Shown here piece after piece: positions 53,815-64,000 of a stretch of DNA of 64,000 nt. Position 1 is the stretch's first letter. Each line of letters starts with the position of its first letter. A program made the position numbers and the translations under genes. The notes below the pieces were generated by a model. It ran no database searches. It had not been told where the DNA came from and was given only the letters and a program-made list of their open reading frames with translations. Source of the DNA: Pardosa pseudoannulata (lineage: Eukaryota > Arthropoda > Arachnida > Araneae > Lycosidae). Location: positions 112,931,199 through 112,995,198 of the forward strand of contig CM063502.1 in assembly GCA_032207245.1 (NCBI GenBank), in the 5' to 3' direction.

Positions 53815-55260
53815 AGGTTAAGTAATGCCTGTAGAAAATATTTTTGTTACTGAAGCAATGTAGTTTTAAAATTCTTATATGAATTTAGTAAGAACCTTAT
53901 GTCTTTATAGTTTAACAATTTTCAAAAGTTTTTATCGGGTACTGAAACTGCATTATGAAAACTTCTATAAAATAAATAATATTGTTTCCGTACATTCCGA
54001 AAATATTTAAAAAAATAAATAAATATTTTATAGTTTAAAAAAATTAATGTTTTATAGTTGTATTTTAACATTTTAAAGCTTTCTTTTTAAACATTAACTT
54101 TCAGCATTATAATTTCATATTTCTTAATGATACATTACAAGAGAGTAATATGATTTTACTTTAATGTTCCCTCTTTTCCCTCTTAAGTTGTTTTATTAAA
54201 TATACAAATTTTGCTTTAAAAAGAACTGATGATTTTAGGAATTGTAATGTGGCACATATACGTAGCTTAAAAATTGGGTATATAAATTCTATCCCATTTG
54301 TCTATACACATAACATTTTCAGATTAATCTTGGATGCGTTCAAATGTGTTTTACTCTGTTATGTTAGAACATAGTAATATAATATACTGTTATAATTGAA
54401 AAGTAAGATAAGTTTATTTACTGAGGTATTTCTTCGTTAAAATATCAAATATTTTTTTTTCTTTTTCTTTTCTTTTTCTTTTTTTTTTCTTTTTTTTTTC
54501 TTTTCTTTTCTTTTTTTTTTTTTTTAAGGGGTTTTATTCCATAAGTAAAAATTTCTTCGTAGGGAATAAATCTAATTACGCAATAATCTACATCGAATAA
54601 TAATACATAATATGTTGGATTTGAATATATATATATATTTATTTAGGTATATTTTCTTTTATTCTGTGGAGTTTTAAAAGTTGTAAGTATATAAAGTGAC
54701 AGATATAGAACAAATTAGATTATTTCTAAGTTTCTTGTAGGAACAAGAGTAATTTCTAAATTTTATTTCTAAATTTTCTAAATTTTTTTTTTTTCTTTTT
54801 TTTTGTATTCTGTTGCTATTTTTAAGGGTAAGTAAAAACTTAAAACTTGTTCTAGGTATTCGTATTACATAGGATGTACACGTGTTGATCTCTGTCAACG
54901 TTAACATTTGTACATAATTTTAAACTATCATAAACATTTTCATTTTGAGTGAAAATGTAATAGGGTAGGGTGCTGCACTTCGGAACTGGAATTCGTGGGC
55001 TTGAATCCTACTGATGGAATGACCCCATTGACGACTTATTTGCATTTTTTTAAAACTATAGCTCTAAAGTTCTAAAAATTTTAAGAAAATCGAGTAAGAT
55101 TTGATAAATTTGATTCAATACTCTTTTTTAATTATCACTTCCTAGCTCAGAAGTTTGAGCTAAAAAACTATTACTATATTGAAGATTTAACAAATGATTA
55201 ATGCTCGTCGTCCGATTCGAGTGTGAAATATATTTTTTAAGAAAATATGGTACCCTTTGG
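53815..55260. repeat. Diverged tandem duplication, copy 1
   Basis: Shares ordered blocks with 55290-56850: TTAATGTTCCCTCTTTTCC at 54161 and 55791, AAATTCTATCCCAT at about 54283 and 55913, and TATGGTACCCTTT near 55245 and 56836. No coding frame. A CT/T-rich tract lies at 54450-54525. Confidence 0.8.
54450..54525. repeat. T/CT-rich low-complexity tract
   Basis: About 76 bases of almost pure pyrimidine (CTTTTT units); absent from the second copy of the duplication. Confidence 0.95.
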
Positions 55261-55289
55261 AAAGTTTTAATTTAAATTTTTAAATTAAA

Positions 55290-56850
55290 CGCATTTAAAT
55301 GCATCTAGAAAATATTTTTATGTAATCTGCAATAATGTAGCTTTATAATTTTTAGATGTATTTAGTACAAATCATGTGTCTTCATAGTTTACCAACTTTC
55401 ATCAATTAATTTTTATTTGGTACTATTACGAAAATTTCTCTACAATAAATAATAACGTTTCTGTACATTAAAAAAAAATTTCTAAAAAAATAAATAAACA
55501 AATGTAAAAACAAATTACACAAAATTATTTTAAATATAGTTGTTTTAACAAGATTGAAAAAAAAAAAACAGTTAAATCTCTGAAACAACTTATAATTTTA
55601 TAGTTAATTCTGTTTTATATAACTCATTATGATTCGTAAAGAAATAAATGTTTTACAGTTGTGTTTTAACATTTTTAAGTTTTCTTTTAAACATTTACTT
55701 TTATCAGTAAAATTTCACATTATGTACTGATAACATGTACACATCATTTACTGTTAATGATGCATGATAACAGAATAATATGATTCTACTTTAATGTTCC
55801 CTCTTTTCCTTCATAAGTTATTTTGTTAAATAAACAAATTTTGCTTTTAAAAAGCTGAAGATTTTAGGAGTTGTAATGCGTCCCATATACATAGCTCATA
55901 AATTGGGTATAGAAATTCTATCCCATATGTGTATACAGATAACATTTTCAAATTCAATCTGAATGTGTTTAAATGTGTTTTACTCTGTTATGTTAGAACA
56001 TTGTAAAACATCATGCTGTTATAATTGAAATATAAGAGAAGTTTATTTACTGTGATACTGCTTCGTTGAAATGTTGGAATAACTTTTTTTTAAAGTTTTA
56101 TACTATAAATAAAAAATTCTTCATTAGGAATAACTCTTATTACACAATAATCTACAAAGAATAGTAATACATAATATGTTGGATTTGAATTTATATTTAT
56201 ATATTCATGTATATTTTAATTTATTCTGTGAAGTTTTAAAAGTTTTAAGACTATAAACTGGCCGATATAGAATAATTCAGACTGTTTATAAGTTTTTTGT
56301 AAGAACATGAGTGAATTCTAAATTTTATGGAATTTTCTTGTTTATTTTTCCTACTTTTTTGTATTCTGCTGCTATTTTTAAGGGTAAGTAAAAACGTAAA
56401 ACTAGTTCTAGGTAAAAATGATCCGTATTACATAGGATGTACATCGTGTTGATCTCTGTCAACATTTGTACACAGTTCAAAACTATCATATACTTTCTGA
56501 GTTTGAGTGAAAGTATAATAGGGTAGAATGCCGGCAGAAGGGGTAGGACGCTGATGTTCGGAACCGGAATTCGCGGCCTTCAATCATACTGATAGAATGA
56601 TTTCATTGATGATTTATTTGCATTTCTGTAAAAACCATAGCTCTCAAGTTCTAAAGTAAGTCCATCGTTACCGCAGTAAGATATTAAGAAAATGTGGTAA
56701 GATTTGGAATACTCTTTTTTAATTATAATTTCTTAGCTCAGACGTTTGAGCTAAAAACCTATTAATATATTGAAGATTTAACAAATGATTAATATTTGTG
56801 GTCGATTCAAGTGTGAAATACACGGTTTAAAAAATATGGTACCCTTTCAA
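55290..56850. repeat. Diverged tandem duplication, copy 2
   Basis: Partner of 53815-55260 at an offset of about 1.5-1.6 kb. Both copies keep a 20-bp near-palindrome (TAGCTCA, 6-base loop, TGAGCTA at 55143-55162 and 56734-56753). No coding frame. Confidence 0.8.
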
Positions 56851-57013
56851 AGGTTTTTATTTTTATTTATTTTATTTATTTATTTATTTATTTTTTTTTA
56901 GTATTACAGTAAACATTTTAATTGTTTTTATATTTTAGAATACAACTGAAAGAAAATCTAGTTAAAAACAAAACAAAATAAAAGAAATAAATAAGTTGTG
57001 CAATATAAGTACA

Positions 57014-57113
57014 NNNNNNNNNNNNNNNNNNNNNNNNNNNNNNNNNNNNNNNNNNNNNNNNNNNNNNNNNNNNNNNNNNNNNNNNNNNNNNNNNNNNNNN
57101 NNNNNNNNNNNNN
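57014..57113. other. Assembly gap (100 N)
   Basis: One hundred unknown bases in non-coding AT-rich sequence, upstream of the LINE. Confidence 0.99.
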
Positions 57114-57348
57114 TAACAGACAAGAAACAAAATAAAAATAGCCAAAAACCCTGTAAAGGCCCGACAATACCTGCTAACACAGTACTATACAGGAGAGAAA
57201 CAACCGCCATGTAGCCTTGAGCTCTGTCCATGTCCATGAAGTATTTTTTTTTGAGAAGCAGTGTCATGTAACTACTAAACAATCACTGTTATTTTCTGTA
57301 CGTTACTGTTACAGTTTACTGTGTGCCATACAGGAATGTATTTCAATG

Positions 57349-57362
57349 AACGTGGAGTAAAG
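57349..57362 (+). repeat. 5' target site duplication of the LINE
   Basis: AACGTGGAGTAAAG, identical to 62724-62737. Confidence 0.9.
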
Positions 57363-57561
57363 ATTACTCGGTATTTGGTTGGTGTAGCACGTGGCGGCTT
57401 ATCTCTCTCGTGCTTTCCTGGTGTTTTCACGGCTTTTGGATATCTTTTTTTAGCTTGTTTCTTCTCTGTTTACCTTGGTTTTTGCTTTCTGCTGTGCTTT
57501 CTTCTTACTTTTCTCCCTTCTACCTGCGTTTATGAGGTAAGTGGGTTTGTTTTTTTTCGGT
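57363..57561 (+). other. LINE 5' UTR
   Basis: About 200 bases between the target duplication and the ORF1 ATG at 57562. In I-clade elements this region contains an internal promoter; I see no motif that proves it here. Confidence 0.6.
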
Positions 57562-58806
57562 ATGGAGGTGTCGTCGGATGACGACAACTTCTGGTCGGCG
57601 AATTTCCAGCCGCTTAATTTTTTGAATGAGGCTTTCGCTCAGGGAGTGGGGCCTCTTACTATCTTCCTTGAAAACCCTGAAGGGAATATCCCCAATTTTC
57701 ACCCCAAAAAATTAAAGGATGAACTTATACGCCTCGTGGGCCCCAACATAAAGCTCAACTTTTTAAAAGCTACAAGAAACGGGAAAATTGTTTGCGTGAC
57801 TGACGACAACACCACTGCCATCCAGCTACTTAATATAAAAAATTTACTTTCGGTACCAATCCTACCCCGCTTAATCCCAGACACTCTCACTACCAAATTT
57901 CTTCTATATGACGTTCCACAAAATGTAACTTGCAGCGAGGTGGCCGAGGAACTTATGGCAACCGGCGTGCCAGTTTCTGAAGTGCGTCGGTTCCAAAAGC
58001 TGACTGAGGGCAAACGTGTACCATTAAAAACTATCCTAGTGACAAAAATCGGGCAAAACCTTCCCGATAAAATTATTTTGTGGTTCGAAGAAATAAGAAT
58101 AAGACCATTTATAGACAGACCTCGCCAATGCAATAACTGCTATCAATTCTCGCACTCAACTAGGGCATGTAAAAAATGCCTTCGTGTGCATTAAGTGCGG
58201 AGAAGGTCATTCGGCTCAACAGTGCCAGTCTGATTATGTGAAATGTAGTAACTGTGGCGAAAGTCATGAAGCTAATAACAAGAATTGTAACGCTTATATC
58301 CGGGAAGCAGAAATAAATAAATTCAAATGTTTGAATGACTTAACAATTACTGAAGCCAGGAGGCGTTACTCACAAAAATAATAACATTACAAAAACAATA
58401 TCCTATGCAGAGGCGGTGGCTCCCAAGCCAAGGGAAAAGGACAACTATTTGCAAGAAGTTACTACGAATATAGAAAAAAGACTGGAAAAGTTTGAGGTAA
58501 CACTCCAAAGTTTTTTTAAACACTCAAGTTGAAACGTTCAATAAAGTCATTGAAATAATGACATCATCCTTCACTAATATATTACAAAAGTTTTTCCCTA
58601 CGGCACCACAGAGTGCTACTCAAAAATCTGAAAAAAGAAAGAAAAGGATGTTAAGGGACGTTTTGCCCTCTTCCCCCTTATCTCCCTCTGATGGAGATTT
58701 TGGGTTGATGGAGTACTCTGGTCTTAGTTCGCAAGGTAGCCCTTGCCCTACCTTGGCCCCCTTACCCCCTTGTGAGTATGCTGGCCCGGACGGGCCCTCC
58801 TCTTAG
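57562..58806 (+). pseudogene. LINE ORF1 (Gag-like, CCHC zinc knuckles), three frameshifts
   Basis: ATG at 57562 (MEVSSDDDNFW). An N-terminal domain of about 190 residues is followed by a knuckle CNNCYQFSHSTRACKKC. The frame then shifts at about 58177-58184 and continues with further knuckles CIKCGEGHSAQQC and CSNCGESHEANNKNC. A second shift at about 58373-58381 (A run) leads to ISYAEAVAPK, the motif often following the knuckles in these ORF1 proteins. A third at the T7 run 58511-58517 leads to the C-terminal end at TAG 58806. ORF1 protein binds element RNA. Each lesion is a single-base shift, two of them at homopolymers. Confidence 0.85.
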
Positions 58807-58840
58807 GGTGTGGGTCTTTCGGTTTCTGTTTTTGTTTTTG

Positions 58841-61800
58841 ATGGCGGGTTTTTCTGTTGTGTCGTGGAACGTTCGTGGTCTTCGGGCCAGGGCCGCTTGG
58901 CTTAAATGCCCTGTTTTTTCTTCTGTTCCTGTTCTGCTTGCTCAGGAAACTTTTCTTACCCCGGATCTTCATTTTTCCTTTGACCAAAAGGTTCTGTATC
59001 GTAAGGATCGTCTGGGGGGAGGTGGAGGTGGCATCCTCACCACCGTTCAGCGCTGTTTTACCTCGATATCTATCTCTCTGCCCATTCAGCATTCTAATAT
59101 TGAACACGTCGCTGTCAAAGTTTGGATTAATAATACTCCGCTTACTATTATTAATATCTATAGCCCAAGGTGCAGCTTTGATCTGAGTTACTTCAGTTCC
59201 CTGCTTGATAATATTGAATCTCCATTTATTATTATGGGTGACCTAAATTTAAACCTCCTTAAACGGGGTAGCTACGGCCTGGCTCCAGTAAATCAGTTTC
59301 TTGATTGGGTCTCTAGGAATGATCTTTGCATTGTAAACATGGACATTCCTACCCGTTTCATGACTCGCAACTTACCCTCTTTTCTCGATCTTGCGATCGT
59401 CTCTCCTGATTTTTCCCATTAATCCAATTTTATGTTCACCCCGACAATTTTGACTCTGACCATTGTCCGATCTTCCTGCAACTTCATGGTCCGTACGCTC
59501 AACGGATTTCTGGTGCTTTTCGTCTTTGGACTAACTGGTCGAGGGCTGGCGGTGACTTAAACGAGTGCATGAAACAGCATAATCTGACCTCATACTCCGA
59601 TCTCATATTTCCTTGCAAACAGGCTATTTCGGACAATAGACATTATCAAAGAATCTCTGGAACTTCTTACCCGCAGTGGTGGAACTCTAGGTGCTCTTGG
59701 CTCTTAGGGCAGAAAAGAAAGTTCTTTCGGTTAGCTAAGCGCCTCTTTTCACGTGATCACTGGATAAAGTACAAAAAGATTTCTAGTGTCCTTCGGCGTC
59801 ACATAAAGAGCAGCATTCGTAACTACTGGAATAATCTCTGTAATCGGCAAAACGGCATTCAAATTATTTATCGAACTCTTAAAAAGCAGGCTAATAGACA
59901 AGCTCATGGTGGGACTCTCCTGTATAGTGGTATCAGTATTACCTGCCCCCGCCACCAAGCTGCTTTATTTGGACAGAATTTCTATCCAACGGCAAACCAT
60001 CCACCTCTTCCTTACACCTTAACTAATGCGGCTGTTGAGTTTGACGACGCTATCGATACCTTTGAGCTTCAGAGAGCGATCAAAACTGCGAAATGTACTG
60101 CTCCGGGGGAAGATGGCATCTCCATTAAGCTGATTAAACACATTGATGATGACAATCTGTGCAAAATTGTTCGCCTGTTTAATGATTTCCTTGGACAAGC
60201 CTACGTACCGCCTCAGTGGCGCTCTGCCATTATTCTCCCTATTCTGAAGCCTAAGAAACCCAGTACGCTGATTAGTTCTTATAGGCTTATTGCCCTTACT
60301 TCGGTTTGGTGTAAAATCTTCGAACGCATTATACTCCACCGTCTCACTCTCTGGGCTACTAACAACAACGTCTTTCCTCCTGGCCTCGGGGGCTTTCTTC
60401 CTAATAGGGATTGTCAAGCTGTTTTGGCCAAGCTGTATCTTGACATCATGGACGCTCGTCTGAATAAGAAATACGTCCTTCTTGCAAACTTAGACATTGA
60501 AAAAGCTTACGATTCCATTTGGATTGATGGACTGATCTACAAATTAGCCTCTATTGGTATTGGAGGGAATACTCTATTATGAATTACAAATTGGTTATAT
60601 GATAGGGAGATCAAAGTGAATTGGCGTAGTCATATCTCTCCCCCACACAAAGTCAAAACTGGTATCCCCCAGGGCAGCGTGCTGTCACCGTTCCTTTTTT
60701 CTGTTTACATGCAGGATATCTTTGATACGACCCCGGCCCGGGTTACTATTTTAACGTATGCTGACGACATACTTGTGTATGCTATTTGTGATGACCTCAA
60801 TACAACGTGCAAGGACCTACAAACCGCTCTTGATAACATCGTCATGTGGTGTGACTATTGGAGGCTTTGCATCTCACCTATGAAAAGCGCTGCCATTAAT
60901 TTTTCTAGGGGCAGATTTCCTTGTCCTGAGTGTCGTATTGCCGGCTACACTATCCCATGGAGTAAGTGCATAAAGGTTTTGGGCTGCTTTCTGACCTTTA
61001 ATATGTCTCTGGCGTCTCAGATACATCATCTGCGGGAAAAAACCCACCGTCGATTAAATATGCTAAAAGGATTGGTTTACAAAACTCGTGGTGCTACAAG
61101 TCGGACTCTTCTCCCCGTCGTTAATGCTGTTATACGTAACGTTTTCGACTACTGTAGCTTCATGTATACAGAGACTTCGAAGAAAAATGCAAACACTATG
61201 GAAACCCTCTATTCTACTGGTCTCCGTCTAGCCACTGGTCTTCCCCGGTGGATGCCGATACCTGTGCTACGGGCCGAAGTCCATCAAAATAGCATAATGT
61301 GTCGTATCCGTCATCTCACTAAATGCTTTTTCATCAAACAACTAGCGCTAAGTACAAAATCTCTATTATATGATAATCTCCATAAGAGTACCTTGGGTAA
61401 TGTAACCAATAACCCAAAAGTTCTGCAAGACATGAACGAGACTCTGGAAGAGTATCACCTGAGGTCAACCCACTTTTTGGACCCAGGCAGAAACCTTTGT
61501 TGTTTTCAAGTGGAGATAATTACCGAGGGCCTTGCTTTTCAAAATAAAAATATATCAAAAGAAACCGTCGTGGCCTTATGGACGGAGTTCATCAATAATT
61601 TTCAACCTAAATCCATTCTAATTGCTACTGACGCCTCCAAGGATATTGATAAAGTGGCCATTGCGGCCTACAATCATTCACATAACTCTGGAAGAGCCAT
61701 GCTGACCCACCAGATAAACTCGATCTTTACCGCGGAGGCCCTTGCCATCATTCTTGCTCTCGACACTTTCTGCCAGCAGAATGAACATTTCTTAATTATA

Positions 61801-62445
61801 TCTGACAATCGTTCCGTCCTCTTGGCTCTTCAATCTGCCCACCCAAAATCATCTGCGGTCATCCTTCTGCTGCAAAGTAAAATTAGTCATGTAATTGGAA
61901 AAATCAAATCTATTAGACTGGTCTGGACCCCTGGGCATAGAGGAATTCATCCAAATGAGAAAGCTGATGAGTTATGCAAACAAGGCCCTTATAGTACTCA
62001 ACACCTTAATGTGGTGAGCCCTAAAGACTCTATCAGGAGGATTAAAAATGATATGTACACAGCGAGTGAACATGAGTGGGACAGAAGCATCTACCGCCAG
62101 AGATATGGTGCGATTGATCTCCTTAATCAAATGCATCGTAAATGGATTTTCCACCGTCAGATTGATGTGTTGGTGGCTCGATGGCGTACTAAAACAATTC
62201 AATGCAAGTACATATGGCACAAGCTGAATATGGCTCGTTCCCCCTTATGCGATCATTGCTCGGAAAACGACACTCCAGATCATATTTTACTTTACTGTGT
62301 CAAGTTCCAGGCGCAGCGTCGTATGTTATTTAATTCACTCAACATATGCGGTAATCCTTCGTATGACTGTGTGATCAATTCAGCCACAAGCTCGTGGCGT
62401 GGGCTGGTTGCCCTGGTATGTTTTACGTTTCGCTCCCTCGGTTGA
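58841..62445 (+). pseudogene. LINE ORF2: endonuclease, reverse transcriptase, RNase H; one frameshift, one stop
   Basis: Start MAGFSVVSWNVRGLRA at 58841, 35 nt after ORF1 ends. Endonuclease: SWNVRG, QETF, IIMGDLNLN, then a one-base shift at 59408-59421, then DSDHCPIFL with its catalytic His. RT: TAPGEDGIS, SYRLIALTSVWCKIFERII, LDIEKAYDSIW, an in-frame TGA at 60580-60582, GIPQGSVLSPFLFSVY and YADDILVYA with the catalytic Asp pair. RNase H: IATDASKD, FTAEALAI, ISDNRSVLLAL, WTPGHRGIHPNEKADELC. It ends with a Zn-binding CDHC...HILLYC segment. The TGA is one change from CGA (Arg). Confidence 0.93.
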
Positions 62446-62698
62446 GGGTAGTTTTTCTAGCGTTTCACTTTTGTCCCCGTTTGGTATGTTTCCCTGACGG
62501 ATCTTTCTTTCTTTCATGTTATCTTCGTTGAATACTTCCCGTGTGGAATTTGTCGCCGTTTGGCTTTAATATCTGTTATCTACGTCTGTTTTCTCTCGCT
62601 AGTGTATAGCGTTTTTCTTTTTGTGCTTCTTCCTCTATGGTTATGTCTGTAGAGATAAAGCCGGCCACGTGGCTGTAGCATATATCTCACAAATACTC
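62446..62698 (+). other. LINE 3' UTR
   Basis: Non-coding; includes the palindrome GCCACGTGGC at 62664-62673 shortly before the TAA repeats. In LINEs this region is recognised by the RT for target-primed reverse transcription. Confidence 0.65.
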
Positions 62699-62725
62699 TA
62701 ATAATAATAATAATAATAATAATAA
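62699..62725 (+). repeat. (TAA)9 3' tail of the LINE
   Basis: Nine TAA units ending in the 3' target duplication, with which the last AA is shared. Confidence 0.95.
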
Positions 62726-62737
62726 CGTGGAGTAAAG
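62724..62737 (+). repeat. 3' target site duplication of the LINE
   Basis: AACGTGGAGTAAAG, matching 57349-57362. Confidence 0.9.
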
Positions 62738-62762
62738 TGTGTTTGTATATAAAGTGTATTGG

Positions 62763-62793
<31 letters not shown>

Positions 62794-63673
62794 TGAGTAT
62801 GACTGGCATAACGTAATAAATCCATTAAGGTAAAAATTTAAAGTTTAGTAGGTGATTAATGCTGTTATATCTAATGAGTGACAAATTTCATATTTTATGC
62901 TGTAATTTTTTAAATTAGTTAAAAGTAATTAAAAAACATTACAACAACAATTATAACTGATGATTTTGCGATCTATGTATATATATATATATATATATAT
63001 AATTTTAATCGCTATTATAATCACATCATATGTTCTAAGATAGAAGGAAAATCTTTATTTTATAATACAAATTATTATTGTTTACGTTAGTAAATATATT
63101 TACAGAATATGTTGAAATTTATGAGTAAATATTGTTTTGTAGGTATGTCTCTTCATCAATACCTACCAAAAACTTGTCGCTTTATTTGTTTTGATTTGAT
63201 TTGTCCCGTGGAAAATTTAACTTGGTTCTAATGTATTCACTCACAAGTACACATACACACATATGCATACCTAAAAATATCTAATATATATCTATGTGGT
63301 TAGTATAATTTCGTGCATAAGAATTATAATTTTACTTAATGATATATTTTATAATTTAAAATTCTGTAATATCATCCAAAATCTTGTTATTTATATAATT
63401 ACTGTATGCTGATTACTATTGTCTGTATTATGATATATACAGAAAATTTTTAGTTTTTAGAACATAACATACATTTCTTGTAACTTTTAATGGTATTATT
63501 TTATAAATATGACAGTTATTCATTGTTACTATGTTTTACTTTTAGGGAATTATAAACTTTATATTCAAGCCATAACTTTGCTGTATTGCCTCCTAATTCT
63601 ACTCTGTTAATGGAATGAGGTTATCCTCACTTTGAATAAGAAATCTCTAACTAAGAAGTTTTTCATCATCACT
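62738..63673. other. AT-rich intergenic sequence, upstream of the methyltransferase-like gene
   Basis: Contains an A25 run (62769-62793) and a TA microsatellite (62979-63002). TTTTACTTTTAG at about 63534-63545 could be a 3' splice site of a 5' UTR exon leading to the ATG at 63674. No promoter motif is convincing. Confidence 0.4.
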
Positions 63674-63836
63674 ATGGATTCCTATACTCTGTTTGTAGGA
63701 GAAGGGGATTTTTCTTTTTCTGCTAATTATATCTTGAAAAGCAAAGTGTACAAAGAAAAAGTATTTGCATCTTGTTTGAATTTAAGTCCCTTAACAGAAA
63801 GACAGCAAAGTAACATCAAAATTATAGAAGAGAATG
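63674..63836 (+). CDS. First coding exon of a DUF2431/BMT5-like methyltransferase-type gene
   Basis: ATG at 63674 gives MDSYTLFVGEGDFSFSANY, containing the GEGDFSFS signature of the Rossmann-type DUF2431 domain. That domain is found in 25S rRNA (uracil) N3-methyltransferase BMT5 and in metazoan FDXACB1-type proteins. It continues VFASCLNLSPLTERQQSN and IKIIEENG and meets a donor G|GTAATT at 63837; read-through would stop shortly after (TAG near 63854). The predicted role is S-adenosylmethionine-dependent RNA modification, known for the yeast protein only. The remaining exons lie outside the window. An upstream in-frame extension to 63632 lacks an ATG. Confidence 0.75.
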
Positions 63837-64000
63837 GTAATTTTAACACTTTATAGTTTTATTTCAAGAAATTGAATAATGTACTATTTTTATATTTTAT
63901 ATATACACACACACACATTTACTACCCATGTATATTAGAATTTTTCTTTTAATGCATTTTTGTGAGGTAGAGAGGCAGACGGATATTTTCCCCCTAGGCT
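63837..64000 (+). other. Start of intron 1 of the methyltransferase-like gene
   Basis: AT-rich sequence after the donor, with a short (TA)(CA) microsatellite at about 63897-63917. No second exon is visible before the window ends. Confidence 0.5.

Larger units (their letters stand above)
57363..62723 (+). mobile_element. Full-length I-clade LINE retrotransposon, 5.36 kb
   Basis: Bounded by 14-bp target duplications, with two ORFs, an apurinic-type endonuclease, RT, RNase H and a (TAA)9 3' end instead of poly(A). RNase H plus TAA tail is typical of the I clade. The intact 5' end shows a full-length insertion. Both ORFs carry a few single-base shifts or stops, so this copy is inactive unless the shifts are assembly errors. 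Confidence 0.92.

Noticed and set aside
54960..55030. tRNA-like or SINE-like B box (GGCTTGAATCC)
   Set aside because: No matching A box at proper spacing, and the second duplication copy has lost the motif.
57699..58133. Antisense frames across the LINE ORFs (also 58748-59107, 60019-60417)
   Set aside because: Shadows of the recognised ORF1 and ORF2 coding frames.

Overview
The window looks like AT-rich nuclear DNA of an animal, most likely an arthropod and possibly a spider or other chelicerate (a low-confidence guess from the retroelement mix). It has spliceosomal splice sites, long introns, BEL/Pao, Ty3/gypsy (CsRn1-like), copia and I-clade retroelements, hAT and piggyBac-type DNA transposons, many microsatellites, and three 100-N assembly gaps (1814-1913, 31914-32013, 57014-57113).

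The main content is one very unusual minus-strand gene or gene segment, about 3.0-53.5 kb. It is built from at least 29 tandemly duplicated mini-exons, numbered x1 (left) to x29 (right) here; transcription runs from x29 to x1. Almost every exon is 99 nt. Each is bounded by AG and GT on the minus strand and is phase 1 at both ends, so any number can be joined or skipped in frame. Each encodes a charged 33-residue repeat with a core like DEKVKRxKS...LPHGSTTMKI...EKSMQKRETK. The introns (about 0.5-1.4 kb) were duplicated together with the exons. A short terminal exon at 3138-3151 (Gln-Asn-Asp-stop after the split codon) is followed by an AATAAA signal on the minus strand at 3032-3037, which I read as the 3' end. 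The 5' end was not found. I do not recognise the protein.

The array has been reworked at several scales: alternating A/B exon subfamilies, a divergent C subfamily, a ~7 kb duplication (16.4-31.7 kb versus 32.0-39.2 kb) that meets at an assembly gap and may be a haplotype artefact, and a further block duplication (40.5-44 kb versus 47.7-51.5 kb). It was also hit by transposons whose target duplications can be read because neighbouring array copies are empty. These are a 4.9-kb hAT element (7173-12082, 8-bp duplication), an 8.6-kb piggyBac-like element (19173-27740, TTAA), and a 677-bp terminal-inverted-repeat element (46038-46714).

Left edge (1-2.9 kb): a BEL/Pao RNase H fragment is interrupted by the 5' LTR of a CsRn1-like gypsy element. 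That element runs through gag and protease into reverse transcriptase and stops at a gap. A copia RNase H follows the gap. Right side: 53.48-57.3 kb is non-array sequence with a GC-richer block and a diverged ~1.5-kb tandem duplication. A full-length I-clade LINE with a 14-bp target duplication and (TAA)9 tail occupies 57363-62723. At 63674 the first coding exon of a GEGDFSFS-motif methyltransferase-like gene (DUF2431/BMT5-like) begins on the plus strand.
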